NCBI GenBank assembly: GCA_022592435.1
Contig: JABYQS010000007.1
Location: 310,001 to 374,000, forward strand
Source: Cerioporus squamosus
Lineage: Eukaryota; Basidiomycota; Agaricomycetes; Polyporales; Polyporaceae
DNA: 64,000 bases
Direction: 5' to 3'
The position numbers were made by a program, and so were the translations under genes. Shown piece by piece: positions 60,260-64,000 of the stretch. Under the pieces are notes generated by a model. The model saw only the letters and a list, made by a program, of their open reading frames with translations, had not been told where the DNA came from and did not search any database. How positions within the stretch are numbered: the first letter of the stretch is position 1; every line of letters starts with the position of its first letter.

Positions 60260-61791
60260 CTAAGCCGCGACTAGCACTGGGGGTATCAGGAGCGAAACGG
60301 GAGAAAGACCGTGGACGATAGCTGCAAGCTTGTCGCGGCCCTCCAGAGCGCTTGGTCGGAGAGTAGGATCACCGACGTGGAGCAGCTCGAGGACCGCGTC
60401 GATGTCAGCGACCGTGGACTGTGGTGTGCGGCTTCAGCGCATTCCATGGACACATTTGATTTAGTCACTTATGTACCTTGAAGTCGGAGAAGCTGTGCGC
60501 TAGCTGCCAAACATCAGCTTTCAGAGGGTCGTACGGACCGTCGGTGACCTCAGGAGCAGTTGCACGCATATAACCGTCCCACGGAGGTCCAGTTAAACGT
60601 CGCTCCTCCTCGGGCGTATGCGGCGGGAACTCGTGAGCCGTCTCGAAGTCGTTGATAAAGACGCGCGGCCGACAGATTGGCACCCGCATCGTCGCCAGGG
60701 ACTCAGGATGCCACGGCACCAGAAAGTTGTCTTTGTCCGCATCCTATAGAGCCATCAGTCTGACGAGAGAAGAAAAGCTGCGAAAGGAATTACCCTGTGG
60801 GCTATCCCGAGCTTGTGCAAGAATGCAAGCGCCTGAGACAACGAGGTCAGCGCCATTCGATCACGCCATGAAACAAGCCTGACACACCTCCAGAGCCTGC
60901 ATTACCATGTCCACTATATCCCCGACGGAGTTCTTAGCCCACGCTCCGTAACAGAGCCCCATGCTGTGGCCAATGAACGGGAAAATCGCGAATTTTATGT
61001 CTTCAATCTCGAACTGGCCCCACAGCGGCACAGCGTGGTTCTCGGTAAGCAAGCTGATATCTCCTCGGGCTATCTTGCGGAGGATCTGCATGTGCTGCTT
61101 TCCCTCGTCATGCATAGACACGACGCGTATTGCGACGTTGTGCCCTTCTTTCGTCGTCCCCATCCAGATAAGATTATTCTGCGTGTCGCTGTCAGTTAGC
61201 GCGGGAGCAGGTGCAACAACGCGGAGCACTCACCCGTGGGGAGTACTTCCGGAACCATACGATCCAATTCTCCCGTGCTGGTGTCGCATACATGAAACCG
61301 CTGGAGAGTAGCACGTGGTCCTTTTCTACTCTTTGAAAGATCTTATCACGGTGCCATAGCTCTACTCCTGCTTCGTCAAAAGGGGCGCGGAGAGGCTCCC
61401 AAACGGAGAGCACGTCCTTGCAAGTCATTTCCCCTGGCACTCTCCAAGCAAGGAGGGTCTGGGGCAACTAAATTCACCATTGTCAGACATGGTCTAGGGG
61501 GTCTCAAGTATTACATACCTTTTTGCGCAGCTCCGCATACTTGAGAGGCGAAGACCTGCCACTATCTCTTTGGGCACGAACACGAGGCCAGGCTGTGGCC
61601 ACAGTCGCAAGTACCGTGACGGTGACGGCGAGTATGAATGCCAACCGGGAGTCGCCTTCTATTGCTGAAGCCAGCGAGTAATAAGTCAAGGTGAGGTAGC
61701 AGAACGTCTTCGAACTTTCGCCCGTGTGGTCGTCGAAAACAAGTCGCACCATTGACCAATGTTTCAAGTCAAAGGCGAACGCATATATCAT
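60260..61791 (-). CDS. Kinase-like protein (fungal expanded family), possibly 5'-truncated
   Basis: Start at 61791 (MIYAFAFDLKHWSMVRLVFD). Blocks: RLAFILAVTVTVLATVATAW, LLAWRVPGEMTCKDVLSVWE, WHRDKIFQRVEKDHVLL, NNLIWMGTTKEGHNVAIRVV, FEIEDIKFAIFPFIGHSMGL, then ALAFLHKLGIAHRDADKDNF (HRD catalytic loop with N), RPRVFINDFETAHEF (in place of DFG), DGYMRATAPEVTDGPYDPLK and ADVWQLAHSFSDFK. The HRDxxxxN loop and VAIRVV suggest a kinase fold; DFE instead of DFG and the missing VAIK Lys leave activity open. Agaricomycetes have large families of such kinase-like genes. The ATG sits about 60 bases from the end of an RPA2-paralogue remnant, at a duplication boundary, so an older N-terminus may have been cut off. 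About five introns. Confidence 0.75.
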
Positions 61792-61857
61792 TATGAACGT
61801 CGCATCAGATGGTCATGTGATCGCGTACTACTCGACAGTCTCGGGCCCACGTCCACG

Positions 61858-62045
61858 GTTCGAGAGATAGGGTGACAAACGCCACCTGGGTGGGGGTGGA
61901 AGAACAACTGGTACGTTGGATCTGTCAACGCACAAATGCTCCTGACGATGAGGACGTTCCTTGCACCGGATTGCGCCTTCGTATCTACCACCTGCACGTA
62001 TTATATCAACACTGGTGACCATCGGGAAGGATTTCGCCACCATCT
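61858..62045 (-). pseudogene. Remnant of the RPA2 paralogue exon
   Basis: Aligns with 59290-59480, the exon encoding YVQVVGHLDPKAQSGSKNVL and SIRALTDPTDQLFFHLTQVA. Shared strings include agggtgacaaacgccacctg and gttggatctgtcaacgcac. Small indels (3 bases missing, a tatatcaacac replacement) break the frame and no other part of the paralogue is present. It abuts the 3' end of canonical RPA2 directly. Confidence 0.85.
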
Positions 62046-62123
62046 GGACTTCAGGGATCTGCCGAGACAAGCCAGAAAGCATAGCAGTGACAAAACAATA
62101 CAATACACGATACAGGCTTTGCT

Positions 62124-63300
62124 TCACTCAGAAACATGGAAATGAGACTCGTCGATCGTGGTATACACATGACCTTCGTCCATAAGCTCATCCAAGGCCT
62201 TGCTGCATAACTGATTCAGATCCAGTGTGCAACGGAGATTGGTACGTGGAACACAAACCTGATGAGGTTGGCGTCGCCCACTCCGCCCGAGGACGCGACA
62301 TGTCTCGCGATTGCTGCGACATGTATGCCCTCGTCTGTCTTCGGTTGAGAAAGCATGAAGTCGACAATCTGACGTTGCAAGGACGACAGAGACGCGTAGT
62401 GGTTGTTGTTAGCTGTCGAACGTGCCTGGGCAGTGTATGCCGACGCGGAGGCTCCGGTCGAGCCCCCATTGACTCCGCTGGGGTGTTTGACTACCCCGCC
62501 CTCGCTTGGACGAGGAGGCTACACAGACGTGAGTACAGAGTCTCCAACGCTATAAATGCAGACGTACAGGACCGCGTTCGAATATGAGTTCTGTCGTGGC
62601 CACACTGGCTACGTGGTGGTTAATCTCATCTGCAAGTGTTTCCCTGGGGATCTCCCGAATATGTGTAGCAGTGATGTATCGTTTTTGGCCGAACATCTTG
62701 AGCGATCCTAGTACACGAACATAGGAGCTCTCGCTTGGAGGTGGTCAACGTAATCTTCACAAAGCAGAACATGATGCTCACCTGATTTCTCGCTTCGTCT
62801 CGTCATCGCTGTTGGGATCCACCCACTGCCGAGCCTCGTACCTAGCGGTTCCATCGTCGAGCATATAGACAATGTTCGTTGTCTGTGCCTGCACGCTGAG
62901 AACTTGCGCGACTACCATCACCTTCGCGGAGAATGAGAGGCAGCTCCACCCTAACATGCATAGCAACACACCTGTCCAACTTCTTGCTCCCCTATCTTCC
63001 ATGCCGCGTCTGAATGTTCTTGATTGGCTCCGACGAGCTGGTGTAGGGTCACTGGCCGGATCGAGTGCGAGGTAGCGGGCTGTTCAAACGGCGCGAAAAA
63101 CTCGTCAGAGGCGGGAACAAAGCCAAAGAAAAGTGGCTCACTCGGGTACTACCACCAGGGCTACCTCCCCCACTGCCAAATGGTGACCCCTGAGACAAGT
63201 AACCTCCACCACCTCCGCCGTAAAATGGGTTGTCAACTGATCATGTCCAGGTCAGAGTTGCTGTCCCACGTGTGAAAGTCATCAACTCACATCCGCTCAT
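62124..63300 (-). CDS. RPA2: Replication protein A 32 kDa subunit (RPA2/Rfa2/Ssb2)
   Basis: Middle subunit of the ssDNA-binding RPA trimer used in replication, repair and checkpoint signalling. Exon 1 at 63300 is only MSG plus one base; the join gives MSGFDNPFYGGGGGGYLSQG, a Gly/Ser-rich phosphorylatable N-terminus. The OB fold follows: SIRPVTLHQLVGANQEHSDA, AWKIGEQEVGQVMVVAQVLS, QTTNIVYMLDDGTARYEARQ and WVDPNSDDETKREI. Then SYVRVLGSLKMFGQKRYITA, THIREIPRETLADEINHHVA and TELIFERGP. The C-terminal winged helix is YASLSSLQRQIVDFMLSQPK, GIHVAAIARHV and CSKALDELMDEGHVYTTIDE, ending SHFHVSE (stop 62124). Full length. Introns of ordinary size separate all blocks. Confidence 0.93.
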
Positions 63301-63669
63301 TGCGCGTGTCGTAGATCCTCGTGAAAAGATAAGTGCCGATGAGGAATGAGTGAATTTGAGAAGTGAGTGAGGGAGCGTCGATGGTAGAAGTGAACGAGAC
63401 GCGACAGGCGCGTGTCGCGCGCCATATGTACGAGGTGACAGTGACACGACGCGTCAGGCGTGACTCACGCGACAGTCACACAACGTCCTCAGGCTCGACT
63501 CGGACGCAAACAGCGAAAAAGCTGACAGTGAATGAGCGCGGATAGATGTGTATTGCAATTATGTATGCCAGTGAGGTATGTGTATGCTGAGTGGAGATGT
63601 TCATGTATGTCACGTCTACTACAAGGTCGTCAGTCCATTCTCCCGATGTCCCAGGCCCCCTCTATATCA
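63301..63669 (-). promoter_or_regulatory. RPA2 promoter with clustered MluI-type boxes
   Basis: Upstream of RPA2 there are three ACGCGW sites within 75 bases: acgcga 63399-63404, acgcgt 63449-63454 and acgcga 63467-63472, plus tcgcgcgc near 63415. ACGCGT/WCGCGW are binding sites for MBF-type G1/S factors, which control RPA genes in yeasts. Cell-cycle control is therefore likely. Confidence 0.7.
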
Positions 63670-64000
63670 TCATGCGTAGGTCTTCGCCAACTTCGCCATA
63701 CCCTTACCAATGCCATCATACACTTGTTTGCGCGCATCGGTGATCTTCTTCGCCACGTTGAGGACGAAATCGTGGTCGAGCTGTAGAGCAGATTCGATAA
63801 GTCAGGCGTCATCGTGGTGAGTTCATGATACGTACTCCGGACTCGTGGATGATCGGCTTGCAAGCCTCGACAACTGCTTTCCTACTCTCCGGCGTAGCTT
63901 CTGACTCGGCGCGGCTCAAGAGCGCGCCAGATATCTCATTGATAACAGCAGTTGACTTGTTACGGATATCCTTGATGTGTTGCGAGAGCTATGGTGCGTG
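63670..64000 (-). CDS. 3' end of an unrecognised gene, cut by the window edge
   Basis: Minus-strand exons: LSQHIKDIRNKSTAVINEIS, GALLSRAESEATPESRKAVV, EACKPIIHESG, then after a ~50-nt intron (63836-63787) LDHDFVLNVAKKITDARKQV, YDGIGKGMAKLAKTYA and a TGA at 63670. All-helical and charged C-terminus. I do not recognise the family. The 5' part lies beyond 64000. Confidence 0.7.

Overview
The window is nuclear DNA of a filamentous basidiomycete, very probably an Agaricomycete (mushroom or polypore lineage). The genes are densely packed on both strands and broken by many short introns of about 45-65 nt with GTRNGT/YAG borders. The gene content fits: a one-adenylation-domain (type VI) siderophore synthetase, a cospin-like (I66) protease inhibitor, and fungal housekeeping genes (SPT6, SPT8, ATG2, COQ11, RLP24). 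There is no prokaryotic, phage, CRISPR or clear transposon signature.

Layout. 0-6 kb: mitochondrial adenylate kinase ADK2, COQ11-like NAD(P)-binding protein and a secreted double-psi-barrel protein, all on the minus strand. 6.7-11 kb: SCAMP and poly(A)-binding protein PAB1 on the plus strand. 11.3-16 kb: SRP54 (minus) and SAGA subunit SPT8 (plus), with starts about 105 bp apart. 16-24 kb (minus): a large intronless membrane protein, a cospin-type inhibitor, a membrane dipeptidase (M19) and a small membrane protein. 24.3-25.7 kb: a JMJD4-type JmjC hydroxylase (plus). 25.9-31.3 kb: SPT6 (minus). 31.5 kb: a RibD/Rib2-like deaminase (plus). 32-43.2 kb: a siderophore locus, with a synthetase A-T-C-T-C-T-C (minus) facing an L-ornithine N5-monooxygenase (plus) across a 1-kb promoter carrying a repeated GATA-like element. 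43.9-47.2 kb: hard-to-resolve small genes. 47.2-57.3 kb: RLP24 (plus), ATG2 (minus), GDSL esterase (plus). 57.5-63.3 kb (minus): a Gln-rich small protein, then a rearranged replication protein A subunit 2 (RPA2) array: a divergent RPA2 paralogue, a remnant of the RPA2 3' end, a kinase-like gene, a remnant of the paralogue, and the canonical RPA2. The right edge cuts an unrecognised minus-strand gene.

How the parts work together. The monooxygenase makes N5-hydroxy-ornithine, which after acylation is the single monomer the one-A-domain synthetase would activate and trimerise. By homology to the type VI synthetase CsNPS2 this predicts a linear trihydroxamate siderophore of the basidioferrin kind; no N5-acyltransferase was found in the window. 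The other genes are mostly independent housekeeping functions. The most unusual points are the reciprocal truncations in the RPA2 array, the repeated element in the siderophore promoter, a 13-nt microexon carrying the catalytic motif of the dipeptidase, and an apparent one-base frame loss at the SRP54 tail. Exon borders were deduced by eye from splice signals and family conservation.
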